Notes: generated by a model not told the origin, from the sequence alone. A stretch of DNA of 64,000 bases from Cyanophora paradoxa (GCA_004431415.1 QPMI01000036.1:10001-74000); one strand, 5' to 3'; counted from the stretch's first letter, positions 32,324-44,226 are shown. Made by a program: numbers and translations.

Positions 32324-34109
32324 CTATACAGCATACTCGAAAGCAGTGCCCTTCTGGTAGAATGGGGCAGGCTCTGAGAGAGGCTCCCGCCGGAAACTCC
32401 CGAAGTAGAAAGTGCCGGAGTACAGGAAGCAGGCCACGAGGAGGCTGAGGTATGGGGCATGGGTTCAGAACAAAAAGTGCCTGGGTTCAGAAAGCAGGCA
32501 GGGGGCCGAAAATGTGCGCGCGTGGGAGGGGGGGGGGGGGGGGGGAGGAGGGGGGGAGGGGGGCGGGGGGAGGAACTTACGTCACGACGAAGAAGTAAAA
32601 TACGAGTGGGCCGATCATTTCTAGCCCGCTCGCCTGCCCCAGTGCGTACACCTACGGGATGGACGAAGGGCACGGAATCAGTGCAAGTGTAGCGTCCAGC
32701 TTCCTCGGCCCCGCTCACCTCGCTGTACGCAATGAGGCTCGCTGCCCCGCCCAGCCCCGTGGCGCCCAATATCTGAGCGCTGGTGCGCGTGTCCGCCCTT
32801 GTCCCTCCCTGTGTCAGCCCGCGTGGCAGCGAGCTGTTCGGCGTTGGAATGTGCACCCATTCAATGCCGAAAAGATGCAGACGGCCAGCGCCGTGGCGGA
32901 TGCGCCTGCCAGGCGCTCCGTGATCACCATGAGCTCGCTTGAGTAGACCCAACCAGCCCCATGGTACTTGGCTTCCGGGTAGAGCCTGGTGTCGGCGGGC
33001 CGGTGCAGCGTCAGGCCGGCTGAACATGGCGAGCAAGAGAGGCCGACCTCTCGACGAATGTGTAGGGGTGGGCGAGCTTCCACAGCCCGAATGCCAAGAT
33101 GAACAACGGAAGTAGAAAGACGAATAGAATCTCGAAGCTTCAGGATGAAGCTCCAGGTCAGCGAATCGAAAGCAGACACGAAAAAAAGTCCTGGAGACAC
33201 GAACAGCGTCAGGCCCGTCGCCTTCGAGAGCCCACGGTGAAGGCTCTTGTTGAGGTAGAGGCGCATGCAGGCTAGGAACGCTAGCAGTGCGTAGCCAATC
33301 CAAATAATCAGAGAAAGAACGGTCCCCAGAGTCGCTGGGGCAGGCTGCTGATGATGCGCTGTCGGCTGCGCATGCAGGGAATTGTTTGAGGGGATGCCGA
33401 CCCGGATTTCCGAAATTGGCAGGGCTAAGCACCTGGAGGAAATGGATATACATAGCCGCGCTTATGATGCAGGCAAGCGCCGTTGCAATCAGGCACGTGA
33501 ACGTGACCCTGTTGTAAGGGTGTTGTGTTTTCGACCGACCTGGGGGGTTGTGTTTTCGACCGACCTGTTGTTCGCACGGCGAAGGGCGAGCCAGAAGACC
33601 GTTGCGAGCGTCATAGTTATGATGGCGCCAATCCGAATCTCGACGAAGAAGATCTACGCGACAGAATTCATTTTTCAATGATTCGGATTTATCACTAGGC
33701 TTACGGAGTTGTACAGTGTCGTCTCGTTAGCAGAGAGGTTTGCTGGAGAAATAAATCAGTACGATTTCAATGTCTACTTTCGTTCCAGGACGCGCACGGA
33801 AAATGAAGCGCAGATGCGAGATCGGGCCTGCGAGGATGTTCGGGGCATCAGCTTCAGGTGTCATACCGGGCGGGCTTCGGCTGATACAGGACTGGGCTAG
33901 CCGGAGCACCCATAAGGAGCCAGAGCCCTGAACGAGGCTTGTCAGGCCTGCACATCGGAAGGCGGCGGCGCCGCACCCCAAACGAAGAATAGTAGCGGCG
34001 CCGCGAATAAGAACACACTTCCGAAGAGCAGCTGGTATGTAAGCAGCTTAGAAAGCGCAGGTATGTTGACGGGACGGCGTACCTGTTCAGCCTGCGAAGG
34101 GGCCGCCAT
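32324..34109 (-). CDS. polytopic membrane protein, family not recognised
   Basis: About nine exons from the ATG at 34109 (MAAPSQAEQ) to the stop at 32324. Membrane segments in order: LLFGSVFLFAAPLLFFVWG, IRIGAIITMTLATVFWLA, FTCLIATALACIISAAMYI, LIIWIGYALLAFLACMRLYL, an exon with ILFVFLLPLFILAFGLW, LAGASATALAVCIFSAL, AQILGATGLGGAASLIAYS, MIGPLVFYFFVV and LLVACFLYSGTFYFGSF. A lumenal NETTLYNS site lies between segments one and two, and the tail is soluble (EPLSEPAPFYQKG). Splice phases agree at every join I checked. One intron (33564-33509) is a tandem duplication of a 25 nt unit; another (near 32.51-32.57 kb) has a C tract on the coding strand. Divergent from QueF, 417 bp between starts. About eight or nine helices suggest a transporter or receptor, but I cannot name it. 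Confidence 0.7.
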
Positions 34110-34526
34110 CTGCGCAAGCATCGATGTAAGAGCACCGTAGGCAAATTACACCAACCAGCGCTAGTTAGCTCGATCGACGTCGACACGTCTTCGTATCGGT
34201 GCTCATATGCATCAGTTGCAGCTGCAGCTGCAGCTGCATTTTGCAGCTGACCAGTCTAGTCGCGGCCAGAGGTGTACGTGCCATGTCGCGACCAGTTAAG
34301 CGTACGTGCTTACGCCCACACGCACGCGCTTCTCGGCGCGCCTGGCGAACCTTATCTGGTAATCTCCGACTTCCACGGGTACAGCCCTCCCTTCGTCTTA
34401 CCGGGTACAGTGTCGTCCAGCAAGGTCCGCACGTTTGTCTCACCGCCGTCAGCCTTCCTCCTCGTGCCTGGGGCTCTCCAAAAGGCCCCGATGCCGCCTG
34501 AGGGAGCGCTTTTCTCCAAGCGCAGG

Positions 34527-35315
34527 ATGCTGCGGTCACTAGCAGGCAACGCGCGGGCGCTGCGGCGCGCGGCGTTGCCGGTCGCGTGCGTTCGCGCGTC
34601 TTTGGCGCCTGCATCTACTTCGGCGGGCTTCCACGCGTCCGCGGCCTCGCTCGCCGGCGAGTCCCCGATCTACAAGGCTGCCAGCATGCTCGGCAAGAAC
34701 ACGCCGATTCCGATGTCCCCCGAGGAGGCTACACTCGATCGCGTCCCCAACCCGAACCCCGGCACTCAGTACCTCGTGCGCTTCACGTGCCCGGAGTTCA
34801 CATCAATCTGCCCGGTCACTGGAGCGGTGCGCCACGCCGCGCGTGCCCTCTCGCGGCGTCATACGTGCGCTGTCCGTGGTCTGACACCGGGACGGTCGTC
34901 TCAGCCTGACTTCTGCCACCTCGTCATCGACTACGTGCCGCGGGACTACCTGGTAGAATCAAAGTCCCTCAAGCTCTACCTGGGCTCCTTCCGTAACCAC
35001 GGCGCCTTCCATGAGGCCTGCACCGTGATGGTGGGCCCGCTCCGCCCCCCGCCCCGCGAGGCCCCTGCAGCTGGCCGCGACCCCTCACCCCGCGCAGGTC
35101 GGACAGCGCCTCGTCAAGGAGCTTGACTGCATCTGGCTGCGCGTCGGCGGCTACTGGTGCGGACTCGCACCCGCGCCGCACCTCGCGCCCCTGACCTCTA
35201 TCTCAGGTACCCGCGCGGCGGCATCCCGATCGATGTCTTCTTCCAGACAGGCCCACCCCCGCCGGGCGTCTGGATTCCGGACCAGGGCGTGCCCACCTAC
35301 CGCGGGCGCGGCTAG
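34527..35315 (+). CDS. queF: QueF: NADPH-dependent 7-cyano-7-deazaguanine (preQ0) reductase, organelle targeted
   Basis: QueF reduces the nitrile of preQ0 to the amine preQ1, a step of bacterial queuosine biosynthesis. Four exons close exactly: 34527-34826, 34905-35030, 35098-35156 and 35207-35315, 594 nt or 197 residues. The unimodular QueF signature is complete: the nucleophile Cys in [12 protein letters not shown] with the partner Asp, the NADPH motif [19 protein letters not shown], and [16 protein letters not shown] at the end. The first 60 residues ([20 protein letters not shown], then Ala/Ser-rich to about 50) resemble a mitochondrial or plastid presequence and are absent from bacterial QueF. 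An upstream in-frame ATG exists at 34491. Introns, high GC and the presequence show it is nuclear, not contamination. Confidence 0.92.
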
Positions 35316-35433
35316 TGTACCGCGCTTGCCCACATGAGAAATGTTATAAGAGCGACGCGCTGCCGCCGTTTGCTACTCGTGACGCTGCTACAATTTTGCG
35401 CGGTGGCGCTTGCGATTGCTCGCATGGGGAGCT

Positions 35434-36963
35434 TCAGCGGGGCCGGATCGTGATGGCGACTTCGCGGATCTCGCAGGCCTGCGCGGCAAGTGTGGCGGCG
35501 GAACGGCGAGTCCTCCCCTGGGGGGGCGCCACTGGCGCGGCGCCCCGCATGAAGCCTGCGCGGCGCTGCTCTGCGAGAAGAGCCTCGCGCTCCTCGGAGT
35601 TTAGCGCCGGCACGGCCTCCCGCGCCGCGCTGTACGCCAAGAAGAAGCCTCCGCCGGGCGCCTCATGTTCCAGTATCTGCGCCGCGTCAGACCGTCTGGG
35701 GCCTCGCCAAGCGACCCGTGTCGCACCTCGAGCTCAACCCCGCTGCCGACGGCGAACGAGGCGGCCGGCCTGCGGTGGCCCGCTGCTTCCGGCTCGAGAG
35801 GGCGCGCGACCAGAGGCACGCTGATGAAGAACACTGCCTCGGGCCCTTCTCTTTCTGCCTGAAAAGGATGCCGCATGAGGGAGGCGCCCCGCGCGCGCGC
35901 GCGCGCGTCCGAGGGGGCGCGCCTGGTCGACGGTGACCGTCAGATCTACCCAGAGGAAGCCTTCCCAGGCGCCAGAGAAGCCTCCCGAGCTCCACGCCCA
36001 CTGATGGCCTTGTTAGGGGCCGCGGGATCGGGGGCGGGGCACGCGACGCGCCCGCGGCGGGGCCTTGAAGGCACTCGTGTCAAAGGAAGCTGTCGACACG
36101 AGGGCGTAGCGCAGCGCCCCGCCCTCCGCCTCGGCCCCCGCGAGGTTCTGCGGGGCATCAGGCGCGGGGCGCTGGCTGCGAATCGGGACGGACCGTGAAG
36201 CTCTTGCTCCAGGCGACCGTGTCGGCGTCGCGAACGGTGACCACGGCAGCGAGCCGCCGGCCGGCCTGCAGCCGCGTCAAGCGCTTCGCGACGCCTGCAC
36301 AGGGGCGGGGCACCATCGCGAACTGCCGGACCATGCGGGTGCGGTGATCGGCCTCCGCCTGGCGGGTGCCTCAGTCGCGGGGGCCGGGGCGGGCGGGCGG
36401 GCACACGAGCGGGGAGAGAGGGCAGAGGACGCGGGCGACGAGGTCCTCGACGTGCGCCGAGTAGAGGAGCCCGAAGGGGGCGCCCCCCTCGCTCCACGAG
36501 GTCGCCAGGAGCTCACCGACTCCCCGGCCCGCCGCCCGCTCCGCACGCGCGACTGGACGCCCCGCCTCGGGGGCCGCGAGCGGGCGCGCCGGGGGCGGGC
36601 GGAACCGGCGTCGGAGGCGAGGGTGATCCAGGAGGAGCGGTCGCTGCGGCACGCGAAGAGCTGGCACTCCGCCTCGCCCAGGACCCAGCCTAACCCCGCG
36701 GTGAGCGAACGCCGGAGCGGTCGGGCGGCAGCAGCGGGAGCCTGCGATGGCGAGGGAAGAGTCGCGGCGGCGAAGGAGGGCGGGGAGTCCCCCAAGAGCA
36801 GCAGCAGGACCATTCGGCGCCTGCCCCTCCTGAAGCACCTCCAGGCGGGCTACTACGGCATTTGCAAACTGCCGCGAGGCGTCGGACGGCGGAGGCGGGG
36901 CCCGAAGGTGGCGACATCGAGCACGAACGTAGCGGGTGGTGAGAGGGAACCTGTGCCGCCCAT
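35434..36963 (-). CDS. multi-exon gene of unknown function
   Basis: Probable minus-strand gene with several GC-rich introns; exact joins only partly resolved. From the ATG at 36963: MGGTGSLSPPATFVLD, then FANAVVARLEVLQEGQ after a 48 nt intron, GEAECQLFACRSDRSSWITL, GVGELLATSWSEGGAPFGLL, HVEDLVARVLCPLSP, MVRQFAMVPRPCAGVAKRLT, LQAGRRLAAVVTVRDADTVA, EAVFFISVPLVARPLEPEA, and last AYSAAREAVPALNSEEREAL ending at the stop 35434. These stretches have coding texture and succeed each other in phase-compatible order. No domain recognised. Its end lies 138 bp from the F-box stop on the same strand side, an exception to the alternating order. Confidence 0.45.
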
Positions 36964-37101
36964 CGATGATTAAAGCAAACCGCAGCATCCGTAGCGCCGA
37001 CCGCCGCTGCGCCAGCCTTCGCTATGTGGGCCACGCACAGCCAAACGGGAAAGGCGGACCTCCCTCGCAACCTTCTTCGGGTCCTCGTACCTGCGAGGGA
37101 G

Positions 37102-37893
37102 TCAAGACCGGGGCCGACGTTCGGGCGTTCGGGCGCACCTCACAAAGCTCTGACCGCGGGGTAGCGGGGCGTGCGGCCCCAGGGATCGAAAGGACTTCTG
37201 GCAGCGCCCTCGGACCCGCTCGAGCAGCTCGCGGCCCTCCCGCTCGTGCCGCTCCCGGTAGGCGCGGCGCCAGTCGCCCGCCTCGCCGATGCCCTCGTGC
37301 GCAGCGGCGAAGAGCTCAGCGCCGAAGTCCTTCTGGAAGCGCGAGCGCCACAGCGCCGATGCCTCGGCCAGGCGCCGCAGCGTCGAACAGGTCGAGCTCA
37401 GGGCGCAGAGCGAGGTAGCTCCACAGAAACTGAGGATGAGGGCAAGCAGATCCTCAGGAAGGCTCAGAAGCTTCTTGTCCGATTTGAGAGCGATGCGCGC
37501 TGGCCTCCGGCCCACCTCCGTCGCATTCAAGGAGCCGGACCGCGGTGCTCGCCCCCAGGAACTGCTGGACAGGATGCTGCTCGCGCTGCTCTCAGACAAA
37601 GGGCGACCCATAGGACCGCCGCCGCTGGAACGGCACGCGGGGCCAGCAAGGCTGCGGGGCCCTCCTGGAGCGCTGCTGGGCCCAGCAGGAGCGTTGATGG
37701 ACCCCCCTGGAGCGCTGCTGGGACCAGTTGAAGCGCTCATGGGCCCTCCTCGAACGCTGCTGTGTGAACCGGAGGCGCGCGGGGGCCGCGGAGGGCGAGC
37801 CGCCGCGCCTGAGGCGCTCGATGCTGCGGCCGGAGAGCTTCTGGAGGCCGGCCGGGGGATGCGGGATGGACCAGGACCAGGAGCGCCCTGCAT
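37102..37893 (-). CDS. F-box protein
   Basis: F-box proteins bind SKP1 and bring substrates to SCF ubiquitin ligases. The F-box is at residues about 130-175: LLSLPEDLLALILSFCG, ATSLCALSSTCSTLRRLA, EASALWRSRFQKDFG, followed by GDWRRAYRERHEREG. The N-terminal half is low complexity with repeated GPSSAPGG units, visible in DNA as a tandem GAGCGCTGCTGGGACCAG-like repeat. ATG 37893 (MQGAPGPGPSRIP) is the first in frame; the frame is open further upstream. No substrate-binding repeats (LRR, kelch, WD) follow. A 340 bp piece of this gene has been copied to 27423-27762. Confidence 0.85.
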   Translation of the reverse strand: MQGAPGPGPSRIPRPASRSSPAAASSASGAAARPPRPPRASGSHSSVRGGPMSASTGPSSAPGGSINAPAGPSSAPGGPRSLAGPACRSSGGGPMGRPLSESSASSILSSSSWGRAPRSGSLNATEVGRRPARIALKSDKKLLSLPEDLLALILSFCGATSLCALSSTCSTLRRLAEASALWRSRFQKDFGAELFAAAHEGIGEAGDWRRAYRERHEREGRELLERVRGRCQKSFRSLGPHAPLPRGQSFVRCARTPERRPRS

Positions 37894-38204
37894 CTCTGCT
37901 GGAACCACCAGCAAGCTTAAGGAAGCGCGTTTGCTTGCACTACGTACCCCCCAAAGCCTGCAATTTGCAGAAAGAAACAGCCGCTGTTTGGCCTGGCCAG
38001 CTCTGGGGATTCCGAGTGGAGCATAGTGAGGCGGTGAGGCGTCTAGCAAGTCGTCTAGCACAGCTAGCTCCAGCTGTCGGCGCCTCGCAATGGGGGCGCT
38101 GCCACAGTCGCTACCTCGCTGCAGTTTCTAGTACAGTTGATATCTCCTTTTGCTGAAGGCGCTCAAGGGCAGTCGGCGAGGCTCAGCGCAAGACGCTCGA
38201 GGGG

Positions 38205-41200
38205 ATGGCGGAACCCCCTCGCGCGTCCTCTGTTTTTGGCTTCATCCGTGCCAGCGACGCTCCGCCGGCCTCCCTCCGACGCGCGCGCAGTGACCAGGTG
38301 AGCGCCCGATTCAGCGCCAACGTTAGCATACGCAGGGACCTGATCGGCCTTGCGCCCGCCACAGCTGTCCACCTTGCGTGAGATTGAGCTAGCCGAGGCC
38401 AAGAAGCGGCGGCACGAGTTTGTACAGAACCCCTACCACCGCGGTGAGCGCCCCGCCCCGTCAGCCGGTGGTATCGCCACTGAGGCCGCCCGTGCAGAGC
38501 TCAGCGCTTCAGAGGTCGCGCTCCGGAACCGCCAGCTGAGGAATGCCGCGCTTCACAGGAAGACGCGCCTCGGTGCCCTCGGGCTGAGGCTACCGCTCGC
38601 GGCACACTGACGCCCGTGAACAGCGTACATGTCCACGACGATGGATCTGCTGGACCAAACGGACGTCGTGAAGCGGCTCCCGCCCGCCGCGGGCAGGCCA
38701 CCGCGCGGTGCGCGCCCCGCCCGTCGCCGCCCCTGCGCGCGCCAAAGAGCCGAAGCAGCGCCGCGTGCGGAGGGGCCGCCGGCCGCGGGCGCGGGGCGGG
38801 AGCACTTCAACACGGTGCTGCTCTCGGACGTGCGCTCGGAAGCCGATAGCGAGGATGAAGAGGCGGGGGACGAGGAGGGCAAGCTTCCGCCAAAAGGCCG
38901 CTCGCTTAGCGCGCCCGGCGAGCTGAAGGCGCTGCGGGGGCCCGCGGAGGCTGGCCCCCTCGTGGCCGGCGCGGGGGTCGAGATCGCCGCGCTCGAACGC
39001 GTGCGCGCTGCATGGTGCTGCGGCGCGGGCGGCGCCTGATGCGGGGGCAGCTGGGCCAGAAGCTCGACCTCGTGAACGCCAGGCGCATCGTGCCGGTCTC
39101 GTACGGCGCCATGGACGGCCCGCCCGCCCCGCCCCGCCCCGCCCCGCGCCTGCCTGAGGGTCTCGCAGAGCTGATGAGCGAGGCCCGCCTCTCCTTCCCT
39201 TCCTTCGAGGCCGCCCTTCGCGCCGTCCGCGCCCCGCCCGCTCTTCCGCGCCGCCGCGCGCCCGACGATCGCGGCAGCTGCGCGCGCACTGCGGCTGCGA
39301 GGAGCACGTGGTGCCGATCGAGGCGCAGTGGGCACGCTACGAGGGCGCGTCGCGGCATCGCTCACCTCGCTCTCCCCGCCGCTGAGGCAGCGCAGGGCTC
39401 TTCGAGCGGCTTGCGGCCGTCGCGCACGCTTCCTGCGAGCGGGCCAACGACGCCGTCGCGCGCGGTCAGCCGCGCCCCCCGCCCCGGCCGGCGCCGCGCC
39501 CGGGCGACCCCGCGCAGCGCGGCGGAGGCGCAAGGAGGCGGAGGCGGCGGTGGGGCGGTGCGGGAGGCCGCCCTTGCCGCAGAGGGTCGCGCGCGCGATT
39601 TCGAGGGCGAGGTCGCCCGCCTCCGCGCCGAAGTCTCCCGCGCCGCCGCTGCCGCCGAGCGGTCCGGCCCAGAGCGCCCGGGGCCTGCGCGCGCCCCGCC
39701 GAGGCCCGCCGCAGGGCGGAGGCGGCGGCGCGGGACGGGCAGCGTGCGGGGGAGGAGGCGGCACGGGCGGCGCGGGAGGAGGTGGCGCAGCTGCGGGCGG
39801 AGAACGAGGCCCTCAAGCGCCTCGCATACTCGAACTGTGCGCCGCCGCCCCGGACCCGCCCGCCTCCTGACGCCCCGCAGCGTTTGCCCAGTGGCGCCGC
39901 GAGCGGGAAGAGGCGGGCCTCGCGCGGCCCCCAAGCTCCTATCTCCCCGACAACGCGCGCCCTCTTGCCAGCCCTTCCCGCTGCGCACCTGACGGGATGC
40001 GCGCAGCGGGTGCTGCCGCCGCCGGTAGTGCCGCCGGCGGGCCCTCCGAGCACCCTCGTCAACGTCCGCAACCGCCGCACGGGTGCGCCCTCCGGCGGCC
40101 GGCGGCGATCGGCGGCCGAACGTGGCGCAGTGACGCGGCGCGTGAAGAAGAGGCGGCCGCCGCCGGCACCGCAGACGCGGGAGAACGTCGCCTTCTTCCT
40201 CACGCAGGACAAGGAGCAAGCGGCGGAGGCGGAGGAGGAGTGGACGGAGGAGGAGGTGGAGGAGGAGGTCGTCGAGGACCTCCTCGAGCAGCGGCCCGCG
40301 CAGGCCGGCCCCCGCGGCCCCGGCCGCGAGCCTCCGCGCCCCGACACCGTCCGCGGCCCCTCCCGGCACCCCGCCCCCGCCTGGCGAGCGGGGCCGCAGG
40401 AGGGCCCGTCGTCGACAGACATGCACCGGGCGGCGCTGTCGATGAAGAACCGGTTCGCGGAGGAGCGGGAGGCGGCGGGGCGGGAGGAGGGGCGGGGCGA
40501 GCGGGCGGCAGCGGAGCGAGAGCTCCTCGAGATCCTCGCGAAGGACGAGACCGCCTTCGACGCAGCGCGCGCACTCCGCGAGTTCGACCCTGTGCGCCCC
40601 GCCCGCCCCGCCCCGCCCCGCACCGGCCCCGGCACGAGCGCCGCGCAGGAGACGCTGGAGGCGCTGCGGGCGTCGCGGGCGCGCGCCGGGTGCGACTCGG
40701 ACCATCCCGGGTCGCTCTGAGCCGTGCCGACGGAGAAGTGCGCAGGGACGTCCCCGAGCAGCAGACGCTCGAAGTGGCAGTCCAGGAATCCGAGGAGGCC
40801 CTTGATGCCCTCGGGGCCGCCGAGGGGTACGCCTAGGCCTGTCTAAAGCCAAAGAGCCAGTCGAGGCAAGAGGGGGCTTAGGCTTTCCCCTTTTGCCTGG
40901 ACGCAAAGGCCTGGAGTGTTGATGCCATCGCCGCAGCGAGCGGGAGGAGCTGCTGAAGACGACGGCCATCCTCGTCCGGGGCCTCAGCCAGCACGAGTCC
41001 CTGCAGCGCTACGGCCGCCTCGCGGAGACGCTCCTCAAGCTTAAAGCGCAGCTGGCCGAGAAGGCGGCGCAGCTGGCGGAGCGGGCCGCCGAGCTCGATT
41101 TCCGCAGCCGGGCCCCCAAGGACATCGAGGGCCTGATCGCGTGGAAGCGCTCGCGGAAGGAGCGCGCCGCCGCGGGCCACGGGGCCCACGGCGAGCACGA

Positions 41201-43011
41201 CGGCGAGGGCCGCCCCGCCCCGCCCCCGGCCCCCGACGGCCTGCAGCGCATGCTCGAGGTGCCGCCGCCGCGGCCCCGCGCCGGGTTCGCGCCGCCGAAC
41301 CCCCCGCAGACCATCCGCTCGACAACGGAGGCGGAGGCGCTCGCCGCAGAGGCCGCCGCCGCCGCAGCAGCCGGCGAGGAGGAGGAGGAGGCCGCCGCGC
41401 AGGCCGAGGCCGCCGACGCCCCCCCGGCGCCGAGGCGGCTGAGGAGGCGGCCTCTCCGCCTTTTCCCGACGAGCAACAGCCGGAGCAGGGCGGGGCCGGC
41501 GAGGGCGCGGCGGGCGGGGAGGCGGCGGCGGGGCCGGAGGCGGGGTCGGGGCCGGGGTCGGCGCGCGGGCCCCTCGTGGAGGCGGGCGTGCAGACGGAGG
41601 AAGAGGGTGTGGAGGCGCTGGCGGCGGAGCGGGAGAAGTCGCTTCGGCGAGTGGAGGAAGTGGTCATCAAAGCGGCGCACCTCCTCCGCAAGGGCTTCAA
41701 GATGAAGGAGAAGGACGCGAGTGCGCGGGGCGGGGCGGGGCGCGTGGCGGGGCCTGAGGCGGGCCGGCAGAGGAGAAGGCGAAGCCGGTTGCGGTGCTGG
41801 CCCTCGTCGACGACGTGTACGCCGCCAAGCTCGTGCGCCGTCCCGTCCGCCCCCCGCCCGCCCCGCCGAGCGCCCCGCCAGGCGGAGGACCGCAAGGCGG
41901 GGCGCGGCCGCCGCGTTCCCCTGGCGGACTTCCTCCTGGAGCACCTGACGGCGACGTACGGGCTGCGACCGATGGCTGAGAAGCAGTTCCTCATGGTGCT
42001 AGCGACGGTCATCGCCATGGGGGACCAGTCCCCCAAGATCGCCCAGTTCGGCCGCATGCTCAAGGGCTACAGCCAGCCCGCACAGGACTTCTTCCTGTCC
42101 GCCCGCGCCCCCGCGCCCTCGCCCCCGCGCCCTCCCACCGAGGGCCTCCCCTAACGCCCCGCAGCGAGGCGTACGAGTTCCTGCGGGGCCCCGCGGCGAG
42201 CGTCGGGCCGCCCCTGCCCGCCGGCGACGGCGACGTCGACTGGGCGCCCCTCTCGGTCCGCCCGCCGCGAGCGTTCCCGCGAGCCGCCCCTCCCGATGCG
42301 CTCGGCAGCGGCTGGAGCACACCGTGCGGGCGTTCTTCTCGTATCTCAGCATGGAGACGGTGCAGCACATCCTGGCGGAGGTGCGGGCTCACGCAGTCCC
42401 GATCACGCCCGAGGAGAAGAAGGCCGCCAAGCACCCGGCGCTGGCCTCCGAGACGCACAAGGCGGACGCGCATGCCTTCCTCGGCACCATCGTCGGCCAC
42501 TGGGCGGAGGAGAACGAGCGGCGGCGCAAGTGGCTCCAGCAGCTTTTCCGGGAGGGGGACCTCAACCGCGACGGGGTGCTGCAGTACGGCGAGTTCCGCG
42601 ACATCGTGCGCCGCGTCGACCCGCAGGCCGACGAGCGTGCGCAACCGGCCTCCGTCGCTTTTTCAACATTGAGCCCGGAGTGTGTGCTTGTTTGGATTTC
42701 TCAAACGTGCGCGCAGGTTCTCTACAGCGGCTGTTTGCCGATGCCACCGCGATTCCCGAGGAGCGCTTCGCGGACATCATGCAACGCCTTGGCTTGCTCG
42801 CCTGGAGGCGTTCTGCCGCGGCGGCGGCCCCCGCCGCCGCTTCCCCGCCCCCTGCTCCCGCCGTCTCAAGAAGCCCCGGCGCGTCGCCCCCTCGCAGCCC
42901 TGTCAAGGTCCAACCCCGCCCCCTCTTTCCGCCACCGCCGCCGATTCCAATTTCTTACTCCTTGCGTCCCCATCTACCATCGCGATCGGCCCGCAGGACA
43001 CAAGGAAGTAG
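38205..43011 (+). CDS. long coiled-coil protein with C-terminal EF-hand
   Basis: One gene of many small exons, ATG 38205 (MAEPPRASSVFGFIRAS) to stop 43009-43011 (PVK, intron, DTRK). N-terminal: LSTLREIELAEAKKRRHEF, acidic and Arg-rich parts, coiled coil VAQLRAENEALKRL, EEEWTEEEVEEEVVEDLLEQ, AALSMKNRFAEEREAAG, LAETLLKLKAQLAEKAAQLA. C-terminal third: GVQTEEEGVEALAAEREKS, a folded domain HLTATYGLRPMAEKQFLMVL, AMGDQSPKIAQFGRMLKGYS, HTVRAFFSYLSMETVQHI, and one EF-hand DLNRDGVLQYGEF with canonical D-N-D-G-E positions, then LQRLFADATAIPEERFADIM as a degenerate partner. The YGL...LAxKxF...F domain plus EF-hand is reminiscent of flagellar/basal-body proteins of protists, but that is inference. Introns are often (CCCCG)n-rich. 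Some exon joins are not fixed. Confidence 0.7.
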
Positions 43012-43159
43012 GACGGAGGTCACTCTCGTCGTTCAAATGTACATGTACGGATTCATACTCCCCGTGTCCCACCCGTCCCGCCTCCCGCACGCTCTCGCTC
43101 ATCATTGCTGTTCATTGAAGAAACAAGAGCACATGCAGGACGGTAGCCGGGCTGATGAT

Positions 43160-43183
43160 GGGGGGGGGGGGGGGGGGGGGGGG
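43160..43183. repeat. G24 homopolymer in a convergent intergenic gap
   Basis: An uninterrupted run of 24 G between the end of the EF-hand gene and the end of GOSR1, which converge here (219 bp gap). Confidence 0.95.
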
Positions 43184-43230
43184 GTGTTGGATGGGCTGGA
43201 CGAGGCTGGCTAGAGAGGGGGTGTGGTGTG

Positions 43231-44042
43231 CTATCGCAGGCTGTACAAAATAAGGAAAAGAAGACAGGCGCCGATGACAGAGAAAATGACGAGGCGATCC
43301 TTCTTGCTCTTGCGATTTATGGCCCCTAGGGAAAAGGAAAAATGAGAGTGTTGAAGAATTGTGGGAGAACAACGGGCAGCACGGCGCACCGATGATGGAG
43401 CCGATGGCAGGAAACCGCTGACCAACGCTCGTGAGGCGCGAGTACGCTCTGTTGAGGAGGTCCCGCTGCTGGGCGAGATTGTCCCGCGCCTGCAGGGCCT
43501 GAGCGACGATGCCGTCGGCTACGCGGTCGGCGTTCCCGATCGTGCTCCGCTCGCGGAGAAGGGAGTCCACGTTCGCGCTCCCACTTTGCTTGTAGGACCC
43601 ATCCTCGTTCCTTGCATGAACGTGGCTCATCAGCTGCGCGTGCTGTGTGTACATATTGATGTTCGCCTTCGTCTTCTTGAACTCCTGTGTGTAGTCGTAC
43701 AGAATCTCTCGATGTCGCTGAAGCATATGCATCATCGAAGCGCTGAGCGCAGGGCTAGCTGCGGAGACGCATCGGCTCATCGCCTCGTTAACCTGAACGG
43801 GACCCGGAGCGGTCGGCGCACGCGAAGGTGTGCGAGAAGACCACTCTACTCACTTCTGATAGCCTGCTGAGAAGCTGGTCGATCTCCGCCGCTCGGGAGC
43901 TAGAAATCTGGTCGAGGTCGGCTGGACGGCCCGAGGCGCCTGTGCCATGCTTTGCGAAAGCTGAAAGCTTCTCATCGATGTCATTCTCCAGCCGCCGCGC
44001 GTCCTTTCTCAGCCCTTCCCACACGACGGCCGGATCTGACAT
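43231..44042 (-). CDS. GOSR1: Golgi SNARE GOS28 (Qb-SNARE)
   Basis: GOS28 is the Qb-SNARE for ER-Golgi and intra-Golgi fusion. Three exons close exactly: 44042-43854, 43792-43390 and 43325-43231, 687 nt or 228 residues (human GOSR1 250). Landmarks are co-linear with animal and plant GOS28: VWEGLRKDARRLENDIDEKL at the N-terminus, AEIDQLLSRLSEVNEAM, MMHMLQRHREILYDYTQEF and KKTKANIN, the SNARE motif beginning SLLRERSTIGNADRVADGI with AQALQARDNLAQQRDLL, and the C-terminal anchor RLVIFSVIGACLLFLILYSL. Head-to-head with the RBR/RCR ligase gene (184 bp between starts). Confidence 0.95.
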
Positions 44043-44226
44043 ACCAACGCCAGAAATCGACCGGGTGAAAGCTGGAGAAGGATCGTACACGGACGAGTGC
44101 TCAACAGCTCGAGCTCGCATGCAGCTGCCGGGTAAACCGGGGCTTTCGGCGTCGTGTACGTATACCCCCAACTGCAAAACGTTGCGGGCCCCCACGCCGC
44201 CCTGCAGGCCGTACCGCCTTGCTGCG
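44043..44226. promoter_or_regulatory. presumed bidirectional promoter, GOSR1 / RBR-RCR gene
   Basis: 184 bp between divergent start codons; no clear TATA. Function inferred from position. Confidence 0.35.
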
